This document shows, piece after piece, positions 16,044 through 24,829 of a stretch of DNA of 64,000 nt. The notes under the pieces are model-generated. The model was not told the origin of the DNA and did no database searches. It was given only the letters and a program-made list of their open reading frames with translations. The position numbers and the translations under genes were made by a program. Origin of the DNA: CALNZV01 sp942491115. Lineage in GTDB: Bacteria > Desulfobacterota > Desulfobacteria > Desulfobacterales > UBA5852. Positions within the stretch are counted from its first letter, which is position 1. The number at the start of each line of letters is the position of its first letter. Location: the NCBI GenBank assembly GCA_942491115.1, contig CALNZV010000020.1, positions 186,001-250,000 on the forward strand, written 5' to 3'.

Positions 16044-16420
16044 TGGACATTCCAAGCTACCAGATCCACAACGTGCTAAGGGATTATGTGCGGCAGCTGC
16101 GAAAGCGGGCGGGCACCGAAACGGCCGACAGCGACAAGGACCGGTTTCACCCTTTTGCCGCATCGGAAAAGCGACGACGGGTTCGAGAGCGGATAACGGC
16201 GGAAATCGTCGAGCGCATCGTTCACCTGAATGTCGACGAAAGCAGAGGCGGCGTGGGAGTGGCAGGATCGTCCAGAGTCGCGACGACCCGCAAGCCATTT
16301 ATCTACCAGGTTCTGCAGCCCGACCGGAGCGTCATCAGATACCGACTGACATTGAAAAGTTCGGAAGATCTCATGGAGCGATTCGAGGAAACCAGCCGCT
16401 CAACCGTCGGAAAGAAGTGA
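16043..16420 (+). CDS. DVU0524-like small protein (FlgM-associated family?)
   Basis: 125 aa, basic, helix-rich, no signal peptide. The start MDIPSYQIHNVLRDYVRQL resembles the N-terminus of a family found beside anti-sigma factor FlgM in Desulfovibrio (DVU0524 type), as I recall it. The middle is rich in Arg/Glu, and the C-terminal half contains RKPFIYQVLQPDRSVIRYRL, likely strands. Its ATG overlaps the Nudix stop. No flagellar genes lie nearby, so a motility role is unproven. Confidence 0.5.
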   Translation: MDIPSYQIHNVLRDYVRQLRKRAGTETADSDKDRFHPFAASEKRRRVRERITAEIVERIVHLNVDESRGGVGVAGSSRVATTRKPFIYQVLQPDRSVIRYRLTLKSSEDLMERFEETSRSTVGKK

Positions 16421-16583
16421 GGCTCCACCCGTTTAGGGAGTGGCGTCAGGAGGTCCATCAGAGGGAAGCGGATCGTAACTGAATGGCCGTTGGCAATCGC
16501 CCCTATTGTCTCCGAAGGCCCTAAGGCATCGGGGTGCGGGTGATAGCGACGCGGCGGCTGTCTGAGCCACGCCGACAAGCTGG

Positions 16584-17414
16584 CTATGATGGGTCCGTGG
16601 GAGGTCCGTCGACGGCGGCTTTGGCGGCCTCCCAATCCCGGTCCATCTCTTCTCGGCTGAGGGACTCGAGGGGTTTTCCCTTCGATTGGGCGAGAGCCTC
16701 CATGTATTGAAAGCGCTTCTGAAATTTACCGGTGGCTGCCGACAGGGCGGTTTCGGGATGAATGCGCGCAAACCGGGCCACGTTGGCCAGGGTAAAAAGG
16801 ATATCCCCGAATTCCAGGGCGATCGCCTCTTTATCCCCCGGCCCGCTGTCCACCGCCTCCTTGAACTCCTGCCACTCCTCTTCCACCTTTTCCATCACTT
16901 CGGTCAGATCGCTCCAGTCGAATCCCGTTCGCGCCGCCCGAACGGACACCCGATAGGCCCGCATGAGGGCCGGAAGTCCGGCGGGAACCGAATCCAATAC
17001 CGACGCGTTGCCGGACGCTTCTCTCTCCTGCTGCTTGATGGCCTCCCAGTTGTTTTTGATATCGTCGACGCCCGACACCTCGGTGTCTCCGAAGACGTGA
17101 GGATGACGGCGGCGCATTTTCCCCAGGTTTCGAGACGCCACGTCGCCCAGAGTGAATTGGCCGCTATCGGCAAACAGTTCGGCAACGAAGAGCACCTGAA
17201 ACAGCACATCGCCCAGTTCCTCCAGAACATCCACGGGCCGGCCGCTTTCAATGGCATCGACCAGCTCGAAAACCTCTTCGATGAGATAGATGGAGATACT
17301 TCGAGGGGTCTGCTTCCGGTCCCAGGGACATCCATTGCGCCCCCGCAAGGTGCGAATCAGTTCCAGCACGTCGGTGAGAGGATCGGCTGAATGCGCTATC
17401 GGCTTTTCTTCCAC
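16584..17414 (-). CDS. mazG: Nucleoside triphosphate pyrophosphohydrolase MazG
   Basis: 276 aa with two MazG domains, close to the usual length of about 260. The first domain has GCPWDRKQTP, SISIYLIEEVFELVDAI and ELGDVLFQ with the EExxE...ExxD metal-binding pattern; the second repeats it with VEEEWQEFKEAV and EFGDILFTL. It hydrolyses (d)NTPs to monophosphates, clearing damaged nucleotides and, in some bacteria, limiting ppGpp-type stress. Its start overlaps the end of the cvpA gene by 19 bases, so they share a transcript. Confidence 0.95.
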   Translation of the reverse strand: MEEKPIAHSADPLTDVLELIRTLRGRNGCPWDRKQTPRSISIYLIEEVFELVDAIESGRPVDVLEELGDVLFQVLFVAELFADSGQFTLGDVASRNLGKMRRRHPHVFGDTEVSGVDDIKNNWEAIKQQEREASGNASVLDSVPAGLPALMRAYRVSVRAARTGFDWSDLTEVMEKVEEEWQEFKEAVDSGPGDKEAIALEFGDILFTLANVARFARIHPETALSAATGKFQKRFQYMEALAQSKGKPLESLSREEMDRDWEAAKAAVDGPPTDPS

Positions 17415-17923
17415 GACGTTTTGAGCGCTTTCACGTTGACATTGAATTTGGACTTGAGGTCATCGGATACCATCATGGCGACGGTCTCCGACACCTTCGT
17501 GGCATGGGGGGCGAGCAGGGAATCCTTCAACACCGGAGTGCCCTTGGGTAGAAAGGCCGTGAGAGAAAGAAGCAGAACGGATATGATCAAAACGCCTTTG
17601 ACCGCTCCCACTACGGCCCCCAGTACCCGGTCGGACCAGCCGAGAGAGGCGATATTCATCAGGTATTTGATGATGACCCCTAGAATTCCGACCAGGATGA
17701 CCACGAGGGTGAAAATCAGCAAAAACCCAAGAATACTGGCATAGTGGGTGTTGGATATCCATCGACCGAGCAGTCCTGCCGCATCCGAATAATAGGTGAC
17801 GGCGCCGTAAAGACCTCCCGCCACACCGATGATCGAAGACAGCTCCTCGATCAATCCGCGGAAGATGCCTCGCACCAGGCAGAACACCAGCACCACGCCG
17901 ATGACGATATCCAATGCGTTCAT
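17396..17923 (-). CDS. cvpA: CvpA family membrane protein
   Basis: 175 aa with four predicted transmembrane helices (for example VIGVVLVFCLVRGIFRGLI and SILGFLLIFTLVVILVGIL). The NALDIVIGVVL start and the GxxxG-rich helices are typical of the colicin V production protein family, linked to envelope homeostasis. The start at 17921-17923 has a GGAAGGG site; the upstream extension is not membrane-like. It is upstream of and overlapping mazG. Confidence 0.85.
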   Translation of the reverse strand: MNALDIVIGVVLVFCLVRGIFRGLIEELSSIIGVAGGLYGAVTYYSDAAGLLGRWISNTHYASILGFLLIFTLVVILVGILGVIIKYLMNIASLGWSDRVLGAVVGAVKGVLIISVLLLSLTAFLPKGTPVLKDSLLAPHATKVSETVAMMVSDDLKSKFNVNVKALKTSWKKSR

Positions 17924-18404
17924 GATACCCTTCCAGACAATCCCCCCCTTCCGTCGACCGGGGGGCCCCTTCGGACTGAATTCCAGAAGACCCGCGGCTG
18001 CATTAACATTGCCCCCGGTGGGCGTCAAGGTCTTTTTGGGCGTTGATCTCTGAGGCGGCCCGTGAAATCAGCGTCGGTGCCGGGCTGGGAGGGATGTGCA
18101 GAGACCCATGGCCTTCCGTCTCTTCCTCGACGACAGTGACCTCTTCCACGGAGGAGGGGCGTCCATCCCGGCCGTCGAATTTGCATTTTCCAAATGAGGT
18201 GTGATAGAGAACCGGTTGCTGCAAATGGGACATCCGGTTGTCGGAAAGGATCGGATGCCTGGGGCGACGCCAGTCAGCGCCGGCCGTGATTCAATGATTC
18301 GGAGACCGGCGCCCCGGCCCGAGGATCGTGCCGCAGCACTCAGGCCCAGTGGCTCAAGCCGAACCCAGCCCCTGGCCACGGGAACACAACTCGGCCACCC
18401 ATAT
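17924..18404. other. Divergent region between cvpA and phoH; one doubtful small ORF
   Basis: Mostly without a supported gene. A 76-codon minus-strand frame at 18003-18233 (beginning MSHLQQPVLYHTSFGKCKFD) has a plausible protein-like composition but no ribosome site and no match I recognise; it may be an upstream member of the cvpA-mazG transcript. The phoH frame stays open upstream to 18201 but that extension is not PhoH-like. Promoters for both directions should be here. Confidence 0.35.
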
Positions 18405-19379
18405 ATGGACGACAGTCAAACCCCACAACCGATCAAGCTCGCCTTTGCCGACAACAGTCATGCCCAGCACCTGTTCGGCCAGCAAAACTGCCACATCGAC
18501 CGCATCGCCAGCCAGCTGGACGTCAAGCTCCACACCCGCGGCAGCAGTGTCGTCATTCAGGGCGACAGCATCGATGCGGCCCTCGCCCAAAATCTTCTCG
18601 ACCAACTCTATGGCCTGATCGTCAAGGGTTTTCCCGTTTATCCCAACGATGTGGACTACGCCATCCGGCTGCTGAAAGCCGACGACCGGACCCGATTGAG
18701 GGATATTTTCCTCGACACCGTTTATATCACGTCGAAAAAACGGACCATCACCCCGAAAAGCCACTCCCAGAAAGCCTATATCGATGCCATACGGAGCCAC
18801 GATATCGTCTTCGGCATCGGCCCTGCCGGCACCGGGAAAACCTATCTGGCAATGGCCATGGCCGTGGCATCCCTCAGCAAGGGCCAGGTCAATCGGATTA
18901 TTCTGACACGGCCGGCCGTTGAAGCCGGGGAGGCGTTGGGGTTTCTTCCCGGTGATCTGGCGGACAAGGTCGACCCCTATCTGCGGCCCCTATACGACGC
19001 CCTCCACGACATGATGCGATTTGAAAAGGTAACCGCTCTCATGCAGCAGGGGGTCATCGAGGTGGCGCCGATCGCCTTCATGAGGGGGCGGACGCTGAAC
19101 GATTCGTTTATCATTCTGGACGAGGCCCAAAATACCACCTCCGAGCAGATGAAAATGTTTCTTACCCGGATCGGATTCAATTCGAGGGCGGTTATTACCG
19201 GTGACGTCACCCAGATCGACTTGCCGGCGGCGAAAACATCGGGGCTGGTGGAAGCCGCCAGCATTTTGAAGAGCGTCGCGGGTATCCAATTCGTCTTCTT
19301 TTCCAAGATGGATGTGGTACGACACCGCTTGGTGCAGGAAATCATCAGGGCTTATGAAGAAAAAGAAGAGCAGCCATAA
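18405..19379 (+). CDS. phoH: PhoH family ATPase
   Basis: 324 aa. A KH-like N-terminal domain precedes a P-loop ATPase with GIGPAGTGKTYLA (Walker A), RPAVEAGEALGFLPGDL and FIILDEAQNT (Walker B). PhoH proteins are RNA-linked ATPases that usually precede ybeY, exactly as here, and are thought to assist RNA processing. The start at 18405 is chosen by family alignment (MDDSQ...); the ribosome site is weak, so a slightly different start is possible. First gene of a run phoH-HD-ybeY-pdxJ-like-tsaE-lysC. Confidence 0.93.
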   Translation: MDDSQTPQPIKLAFADNSHAQHLFGQQNCHIDRIASQLDVKLHTRGSSVVIQGDSIDAALAQNLLDQLYGLIVKGFPVYPNDVDYAIRLLKADDRTRLRDIFLDTVYITSKKRTITPKSHSQKAYIDAIRSHDIVFGIGPAGTGKTYLAMAMAVASLSKGQVNRIILTRPAVEAGEALGFLPGDLADKVDPYLRPLYDALHDMMRFEKVTALMQQGVIEVAPIAFMRGRTLNDSFIILDEAQNTTSEQMKMFLTRIGFNSRAVITGDVTQIDLPAAKTSGLVEAASILKSVAGIQFVFFSKMDVVRHRLVQEIIRAYEEKEEQP

Positions 19380-19445
19380 GGCACGGGCGACACAGACCGC
19401 CTGGCATCAACCGACCAGACCCGGGACCGGAAACCGACACCGACG

Positions 19446-21887
19446 ATGAGACGCAACCGACACATAGGGCAACTGACCCGGGCGATCAGCGGAGATCCCA
19501 AACTCCCATGGGTCATCCTCTGCCTGATTACCACCGCTTTCCTTTTCATTATCTATCCCGGACTCATCGTTCCGGAAACCGCCTATGAGCCGGGCGACGT
19601 GGCTGAGCGGAATATCAAGGCGCCCAGGGATTTTCTGGTGGAAGACACCTCGGCGACCGAGCTCAACCGTCTCCAGGCCGAGGAGGACGTCCTCACCGTC
19701 TACGATCTGGACCCAACCCTGGCAGGGGCGATCTCAGCCTCGGTCCAAACGGCATTTGATGAGATGCGCCACGCCCAGGCAGCTCTCCACCCCCCTGCCG
19801 TCCCCCCCCTTCAACCCCTCGCCCTGGCGTCAGTGGAGGAATCGTCCCCGCCGGTCACCGCAGCGGCTGACAATGATCCGGACTCTTTTCGACCGCAGGA
19901 ATTGGCGGAAATGAAATCCGGTTTGGAGGAAAAACTCGGTATCGACCTGGATACGGGCGTATTCGATGCCCTCGTGGACGCCGAATTTTCCGAGGAAATC
20001 TCAGATAGCATCCTAACGATATTGCCGCAAATCATGAAGCGGGGCATCGTCGCCAACAAGGACATTCTGCTTCGGGAGTCAGGAAAAGGCATCCAGCTTC
20101 GCACGGTCGGCACGGGTACCGAACGGACCGTCTTGGATCTCAACCGCTTCAGAAGCCTTGACCAGGCCCGGTCGTCCGTCCGCTCGCTGTTCCAGCCGGC
20201 TCTGGAACCCATGGACTATGCCGAACAACGACTGGTGATCGATCTGATCCAGCGTCTGATTCAGCCCACCATCACCCTGAACCGAAACGAAACCGAAGAG
20301 CGAAAAAAAACCGCCTCCGCCGACATCAAGCCCGTCCTGCACAAGATAAAGGCCGGTGAGATGCTCCTCAGGGAAGGGGAACGGGTCACCGATTTTCATT
20401 TGCTCAAGCTCAAGGCGCTTCAGGCCGATCGCAAGGAGGGCCAGGTCTTGGCCACATCGGTGGGGGCGACGCTGCTCCTGGCCTGCTTTCTTGTGGCCAC
20501 CTTCGTTCTGCACAGTCAGTTGAAAGGCGCAGGGCACCGGGCCACCAACCGGGATCTCTTATTTGCCGCCTCGGTGATCATTCTTTTTTTTATCGTTGGG
20601 GAGGTATCCGTATCCCTGGCAGACACCCTCACCTCCCGGGCCGACCTGCCTTTTTCAGCCACATCCATCGGCTTCATCACCCCTGTCGCCGCGGCCACCA
20701 TGCTGATTTGCCTGTTTCTGGGTCTTCAGACAGCGCTCCATGTCACGGGCATCCTGGCCATCGGGTTTGCCATCATCTTCCACGGCAGCTTCGACATGGT
20801 GGTGTTTACCATGGTCGGTTCCGCCATGGCCGCCTATTGGGTGAAGGATTGCCGCGAGCGTAAAGTGTTCGCAAAGGCGGGAATGAAAACCGGTCTGCTC
20901 AACATGGCCGTCATCACCGCCATTGCCATCTACCATGCCGACGTGTCCTTTCCCCGCCTGGGCTGGGACTGGACCTTCGGATTGATCGGAGGGTTGCTGT
21001 CCTGCATCCTTGCCGCCGGCATCGCCCCTCTGGCGGAAATCCTCTTCGGCTACTCGTCGGACATCAAACTGCTCGAACTCGCCAATCTGGACCAGCCGAT
21101 GATGAGAACGCTCATGATCGAGGCCCCCGGCACCTATCACCACTCGGTCATCGTGGGCAGCATGGTCGAGGCGGCCGCATCGGAAATCGGGGCCAATCCC
21201 CTGTTGGGCAAAGTCTGCGGCTACTACCACGACATCGGGAAAATCAAAAAGCCCGCCTACTTCATCGAGAATCAGAGTGGCCGCAACCGGCATGACAAGC
21301 TGGCGCCGTCCATGTCCGCCCTCATCTTGATCGCCCATATCAAGGATGGCGTGGAAATCGCCCGTCAGCACAAACTGGGCGACGTGATCATCGATACCAT
21401 CAGTCAGCACCACGGCACGAGCCTCATTCGCTTTTTCTATGAAAAAGCCAAAACCCTCAAGGGGGAGGATAGCGTCAACATGGACCACTTTCGCTATCCT
21501 GGACCAAAACCCCAAACCCGGGAGGCCGGTTTGGTGATGCTGGCCGATGTGGTGGAGGCGGCCTCCCGGACCCTCGACAACCCAACCCCCTCCCGCATTC
21601 AGGGGATGGTTCAGAATCTCGTGAAAACCGTGTTTTCAGACGGGCAACTGGACAACTGCGAGTTGACCCTCAAAGATCTTCACAGCATTGCAAAAGTCTT
21701 CAACAAGATCCTGACAGGGATCCACCACCACCGGGTGGAGTACCCGGAACGGCGGTCTACCGCCAACGGCAAGGCGAAACAACGGGATGGACATTCAGAT
21801 CGACAATCGGCAAAACAGGGAAGCGATCGATCTTCAGACACTTCGGGAGACAGTGCGACGCATCTTAGACGCCTTGGACTGTCCTGA
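19446..21887 (+). CDS. 7TM-7TMR HD-domain phosphodiesterase (PgpH/YqfF-like)
   Basis: 813 aa. An N-terminal membrane anchor, a large extracytoplasmic 7TMR-HDED sensor domain (about 50-320), seven transmembrane helices (about 335-550) and a C-terminal HD hydrolase with GTYHHSVIVGSMVEAA, GYYHDIGKI and HHGTSLI. Firmicute relatives hydrolyse cyclic di-AMP. In this phylum the substrate may be c-di-AMP or another dinucleotide; no cyclase gene is in the window. The last 34 codons overlap ybeY in another frame, an unusually long 101-base overlap. The tail after the HD domain is polar and low-complexity. Confidence 0.9.
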   Translation: MRRNRHIGQLTRAISGDPKLPWVILCLITTAFLFIIYPGLIVPETAYEPGDVAERNIKAPRDFLVEDTSATELNRLQAEEDVLTVYDLDPTLAGAISASVQTAFDEMRHAQAALHPPAVPPLQPLALASVEESSPPVTAAADNDPDSFRPQELAEMKSGLEEKLGIDLDTGVFDALVDAEFSEEISDSILTILPQIMKRGIVANKDILLRESGKGIQLRTVGTGTERTVLDLNRFRSLDQARSSVRSLFQPALEPMDYAEQRLVIDLIQRLIQPTITLNRNETEERKKTASADIKPVLHKIKAGEMLLREGERVTDFHLLKLKALQADRKEGQVLATSVGATLLLACFLVATFVLHSQLKGAGHRATNRDLLFAASVIILFFIVGEVSVSLADTLTSRADLPFSATSIGFITPVAAATMLICLFLGLQTALHVTGILAIGFAIIFHGSFDMVVFTMVGSAMAAYWVKDCRERKVFAKAGMKTGLLNMAVITAIAIYHADVSFPRLGWDWTFGLIGGLLSCILAAGIAPLAEILFGYSSDIKLLELANLDQPMMRTLMIEAPGTYHHSVIVGSMVEAAASEIGANPLLGKVCGYYHDIGKIKKPAYFIENQSGRNRHDKLAPSMSALILIAHIKDGVEIARQHKLGDVIIDTISQHHGTSLIRFFYEKAKTLKGEDSVNMDHFRYPGPKPQTREAGLVMLADVVEAASRTLDNPTPSRIQGMVQNLVKTVFSDGQLDNCELTLKDLHSIAKVFNKILTGIHHHRVEYPERRSTANGKAKQRDGHSDRQSAKQGSDRSSDTSGDSATHLRRLGLS

Positions 21888-22233
21888 CGGCGAGGTGTCC
21901 ATCTCCCTGGTGAGCGATGCGGAAATCGAATCGATCAATCGTGACTACCGCGGCAAGCCCCGACCGACCAACGTGATTGCCTTTCCCATGCGGGAAGGGG
22001 CCTTTTCCACTCTCAATCCCGATCTCCTGGGGGATGTGGTGGTTTCCGCGGACACCTGCAGGACAGAAGCCGAGGCCGCCGGCATCCCCTTTGCCGATCG
22101 ACTCGAGGAACTCGTTGTTCACGGCATCCTTCATCTGTTCGGATACGACCACGAACAGTCGCCCGAAGCCGAAGCGGAAATGTGGCAAACAACCGATTCG
22201 GTAATGGCTGCGATTCGCCGTTCGGAACCCTGA
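21787..22233 (+). CDS. ybeY: Endoribonuclease YbeY (rRNA maturation)
   Basis: 148 aa. It has the zinc motif VVHGILHLFGYDHE (HxxxHxxGxDH type), RGKPRPTNVIAFP and GDVVVSADT, all hallmarks of YbeY, which trims the 16S rRNA 3' end and polices ribosomes. Typical members start within one or two residues of MDIQIDN, so ATG 21787 is preferred even though it lies 101 bases inside the upstream HD gene. Next to phoH, as in most bacteria. Confidence 0.95.
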   Translation: MDIQIDNRQNREAIDLQTLRETVRRILDALDCPDGEVSISLVSDAEIESINRDYRGKPRPTNVIAFPMREGAFSTLNPDLLGDVVVSADTCRTEAEAAGIPFADRLEELVVHGILHLFGYDHEQSPEAEAEMWQTTDSVMAAIRRSEP

Positions 22234-22271
22234 CAACCGCAGTTCACCGATATGGAATTCAGGAGCATCAG

Positions 22272-22991
22272 ATGCCCGGACTCATCGTCAATCTAAATGG
22301 GTTTGCCGTCCTCCGCAATTCAAGGGAATCCACCTTTCCCGACCCCGCTGCGGCCGCCGTTCTGGCGGAGCTCGGGGGCGCCCACGGAATCTCCGTTCAC
22401 TACCACCCGACCCATCCCCAGATCACCGAGAGGGATCTGCGCATCCTCAAGGAAATGGTCCACAGCCAATTGATCATGGGAATGGCGCCCACCTCGGAGA
22501 TGATGGGCATGGCTCTCGATATCAAACCTGACGGTGTCACCCTTATGCAGGCCAATGCGGCGAACCGACAGACCCCGTCCACGGTGGACCTCATTCTCGA
22601 ACGAAAGGAATTGGACGACATCGTCGCCAACATCCAGGGAAGCGGTATCCCGGTTTCCATCCTGGTCGAGCCGGATCCCGATCAGATCAAAAGCGCGCAT
22701 CGCTTGAACGCCGACGGCGTACAGATTCATACCGGCGCGTTTGGGCTGACCGTCGATCCGGTCAACCGGCAACGACGGCTGGCCCGCATCGTGGACGCAA
22801 GTAAATTGGCCACCAGACTGAAACTCCGCGTCACCGCTGGGTGCGGTCTCAACTACGGCACGGTGCCTCCCCTATCCAGGATCCAGGAGATCGAGGCCTG
22901 CGTGATCGGCCATGGTATCACCGCTCGGGCCCTGTTCACCGGACTGGAATCGGCTGTCCGGGAAATGGTCATCCATCTTGATCGTTCATGA
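22272..22991 (+). CDS. PdxJ-like (pyridoxine 5'-phosphate synthase fold) protein with altered active site
   Basis: 239 aa, aligned end to end with PdxJ, a TIM-barrel enzyme of vitamin B6 synthesis. Yet most active-site residues of E. coli PdxJ are replaced. NIDH is NLNG (N9, G10); the VHLREDRRHI loop is VHYHPTHPQI; the Glu of LEMA is Gly70; the Glu of EIHTG is Gln151; and the His of GHGLTY is Cys191. N7, R15, R18 and H43 remain. Ordinary PNP synthesis therefore looks impossible. A different reaction or a regulatory role is likely. ATG 22272 has an AGGAG site; its stop overlaps the tsaE start (ATGA). Confidence 0.8.
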   Translation: MPGLIVNLNGFAVLRNSRESTFPDPAAAAVLAELGGAHGISVHYHPTHPQITERDLRILKEMVHSQLIMGMAPTSEMMGMALDIKPDGVTLMQANAANRQTPSTVDLILERKELDDIVANIQGSGIPVSILVEPDPDQIKSAHRLNADGVQIHTGAFGLTVDPVNRQRRLARIVDASKLATRLKLRVTAGCGLNYGTVPPLSRIQEIEACVIGHGITARALFTGLESAVREMVIHLDRS

Positions 22992-23503
22992 CGCCGGATC
23001 CCTCCACCCATAACATGCCGGGGATTTCCCTGGTCTGCCGGACCGAAGCGGAGACCCGGCGTCTGGCCCGTCTTCTGGGATCCGTCATCCGCTCTCCCAT
23101 ACTCATCCTGCTGGAAGGCGAATTGGGCAGTGGGAAGACCTGCTTTGCCCAGGGTCTGGCCAGAGGGCTCGGCGTGCCGGAAGCGGTCCCCGTCACCAGT
23201 CCCTCCTACACCATCGTCAACGAATACCCGGCCAGGCTGACCTATATCCATATCGATCTCTATCGAATCGGACCAGGCGATGGGGACGACATCGGGGTGG
23301 ACGAGCTTTTCGATCGGAATGCCGTCATCGCCGTTGAATGGGCCGAGCGGTTGGAGGGCTATGCTTTCGGAGATCGTCTGTGGATCCGATTCGATCCCGG
23401 GGATGACGAGGCCAGGCGGATATCCTTTCGCGCATATGGACTTGAACCGGGGAATCTGCTACAGGAAATCGACTTTGCGCTGAAGGAGGCATCATGGCCT
23501 TGA
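22988..23503 (+). CDS. tsaE: tRNA threonylcarbamoyladenosine biosynthesis ATPase TsaE
   Basis: 171 aa. Walker A GELGSGKT, then SPSYTIVNEY and HIDLYRIG, and VEWAERLEG match TsaE, the ATPase that powers t6A37 formation with TsaB/TsaD. Overlaps the PdxJ-like gene by 4 bases and lysC by 10, so translation is coupled. The YjeF/NnrD gene often paired with tsaE is elsewhere in this window (41835). Confidence 0.93.
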   Translation: MTPDPSTHNMPGISLVCRTEAETRRLARLLGSVIRSPILILLEGELGSGKTCFAQGLARGLGVPEAVPVTSPSYTIVNEYPARLTYIHIDLYRIGPGDGDDIGVDELFDRNAVIAVEWAERLEGYAFGDRLWIRFDPGDDEARRISFRAYGLEPGNLLQEIDFALKEASWP

Positions 23504-24711
23504 TCGTACAAAAATACGGGGGGACTTCGGTTGCGGACCTGGATCGTATCCGAAACGTGGCGAAGCGGGTGGCCCAGACCTACGATGGGGGTCACGACGT
23601 GGTGGTGGTGATATCGGCCATGGCCGGCGTCACCGACGGCCTTCTCAAAATGGCCGATCAGGTCACCGACACCCCGAACCGGCGGGAACTCGATGTGCTT
23701 CTGGCGACTGGAGAGCAGACCACCGCCTCGCTGCTGGCCATGACTCTCAGTGCCATGAACTACCCGGCCGCCTCGATACTCGGGCATCAGGCCCAAGTGG
23801 TCACGGACTGCAGTTTCGGCAACGCCCGGATCATGGACATCGGACCCCGGCGAATCATGGAGCATCTGAGCCAGCGGCAGATCGTCGTGGTGGCCGGGTT
23901 TCAGGGATGCGACAATGCCGGGAACATCACCACGTTGGGCCGTGGAGGCTCAGATACCACCGCTGTGGCCATCGCGGCGGCCACCAACGCCGATGCCTGC
24001 GAAATTTACACCGACGTCGACGGTATCTACACGACGGATCCCAGCATCTGCCCCAAAGCCAGAAAAATGAAGAAAATCTCCTATGACGAAATGCTGGAGA
24101 TGGCAAGTCTGGGGGCAAAGGTGCTCCAGATCCGCTCGGTAGAATTTGCCAAAAAATACAATGTCCCCGTTCATGTGCGTTCATCGTTTAGCCAGGAGGA
24201 GGGTACGATGGTCGTCAATGAGGATCCCAGCATGGAGCGTTTAGAAATTTCGGGCGTCACCTGCGACAAGAACCAGGCACGCATCACCCTCAAGAAAGTC
24301 CCGGATCAACCGGGAATCGCCGCCAAGGTATTCACCCCCATCGCGGAGGCCGGCATTGTGGTGGACATGATCATTCAAAACATGCGTTCCGGCGGCCAGA
24401 CCGATATTACATTCACCGTTCCCAAAACCGACTTCAAGCAGGCCATGGAGATCGAGGAGCGGGTTGCCAGGGAAATATCGGCGGAAGCAGTTCTGGGGGA
24501 TCCTGAAATCGCCAAGGTATCGGTGATCGGGGTGGGGATGAAAAATCACTCCGGCGTGGCGTCCAAGATGTTTGCGGCCCTTGCGGCGGACAATGTCAAC
24601 ATCCGCCTGATCGCCACCTCGGAGATCCGCATCTCCTGCGTTGTCACCGAAAAATACGCCGAACTTGCCGTCCGGGTACTCCACAGTGCCTTTGGCCTGG
24701 ACAAGGGCTGA
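23494..24711 (+). CDS. lysC: Aspartate kinase
   Basis: 405 aa. N-terminal KYGGTSVAD, a kinase core with GFQG and GRGGSDTTAVA, and two C-terminal ACT domains (about 265-405) for feedback control by lysine/threonine. It phosphorylates aspartate as the first step to lysine, threonine, methionine and diaminopimelate. Start ATG 23494 behind GGAGG, inside the end of tsaE. No lysine riboswitch is visible, as expected for a gene placed inside an operon. Confidence 0.96.
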   Translation: MALIVQKYGGTSVADLDRIRNVAKRVAQTYDGGHDVVVVISAMAGVTDGLLKMADQVTDTPNRRELDVLLATGEQTTASLLAMTLSAMNYPAASILGHQAQVVTDCSFGNARIMDIGPRRIMEHLSQRQIVVVAGFQGCDNAGNITTLGRGGSDTTAVAIAAATNADACEIYTDVDGIYTTDPSICPKARKMKKISYDEMLEMASLGAKVLQIRSVEFAKKYNVPVHVRSSFSQEEGTMVVNEDPSMERLEISGVTCDKNQARITLKKVPDQPGIAAKVFTPIAEAGIVVDMIIQNMRSGGQTDITFTVPKTDFKQAMEIEERVAREISAEAVLGDPEIAKVSVIGVGMKNHSGVASKMFAALAADNVNIRLIATSEIRISCVVTEKYAELAVRVLHSAFGLDKG

Positions 24712-24712
24712 C

Positions 24713-24811
24713 GTGCCGCCCCGGTTTACCCGGGACCAGGCGCTTTTTACCCTGGTCCTGGCCGCGGCGATCCTTGCCGTCCTTCTCTACCGGCATCTGG
24801 CGGCCCTGTAG
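24713..24811 (+). CDS. Possible 32-residue single-span membrane peptide
   Basis: A GTG start one base after the lysC stop, with AAGGG upstream, opens a 32-codon frame: MPPRFTRDQ, then LFTLVLAAAILAVLLY, then RHLAAL. It would be a small N-in membrane protein. The same DNA contains an 8-bp inverted repeat with a T-run in the loop, which could instead be the lysC terminator, so the frame may be accidental. Low confidence. Confidence 0.3.
   Translation: MPPRFTRDQALFTLVLAAAILAVLLYRHLAAL
24733..24758. terminator. Inverted repeat between convergent lysC and pyrF
   Basis: GGACCAGG (24733-24740) pairs with CCTGGTCC (24751-24758) around a 10-base loop containing TTTTT. It lies 21 bases after lysC and 72 beyond the pyrF stop. 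No T-run follows the stem, so termination is uncertain. Confidence 0.35.
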
Positions 24812-24829
24812 CTCTGCATATAGGGAACC

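Noticed and set aside
18201..18404. N-terminal extension of phoH
   Set aside because: Open frame but Arg/Pro-rich and unlike the PhoH N-terminus; open frames are common by chance at this GC content.
20655..21515. 286-codon minus-strand frame in the HD phosphodiesterase gene
   Set aside because: Low-complexity His/Asp/Gly composition and opposite to a well-recognised gene.
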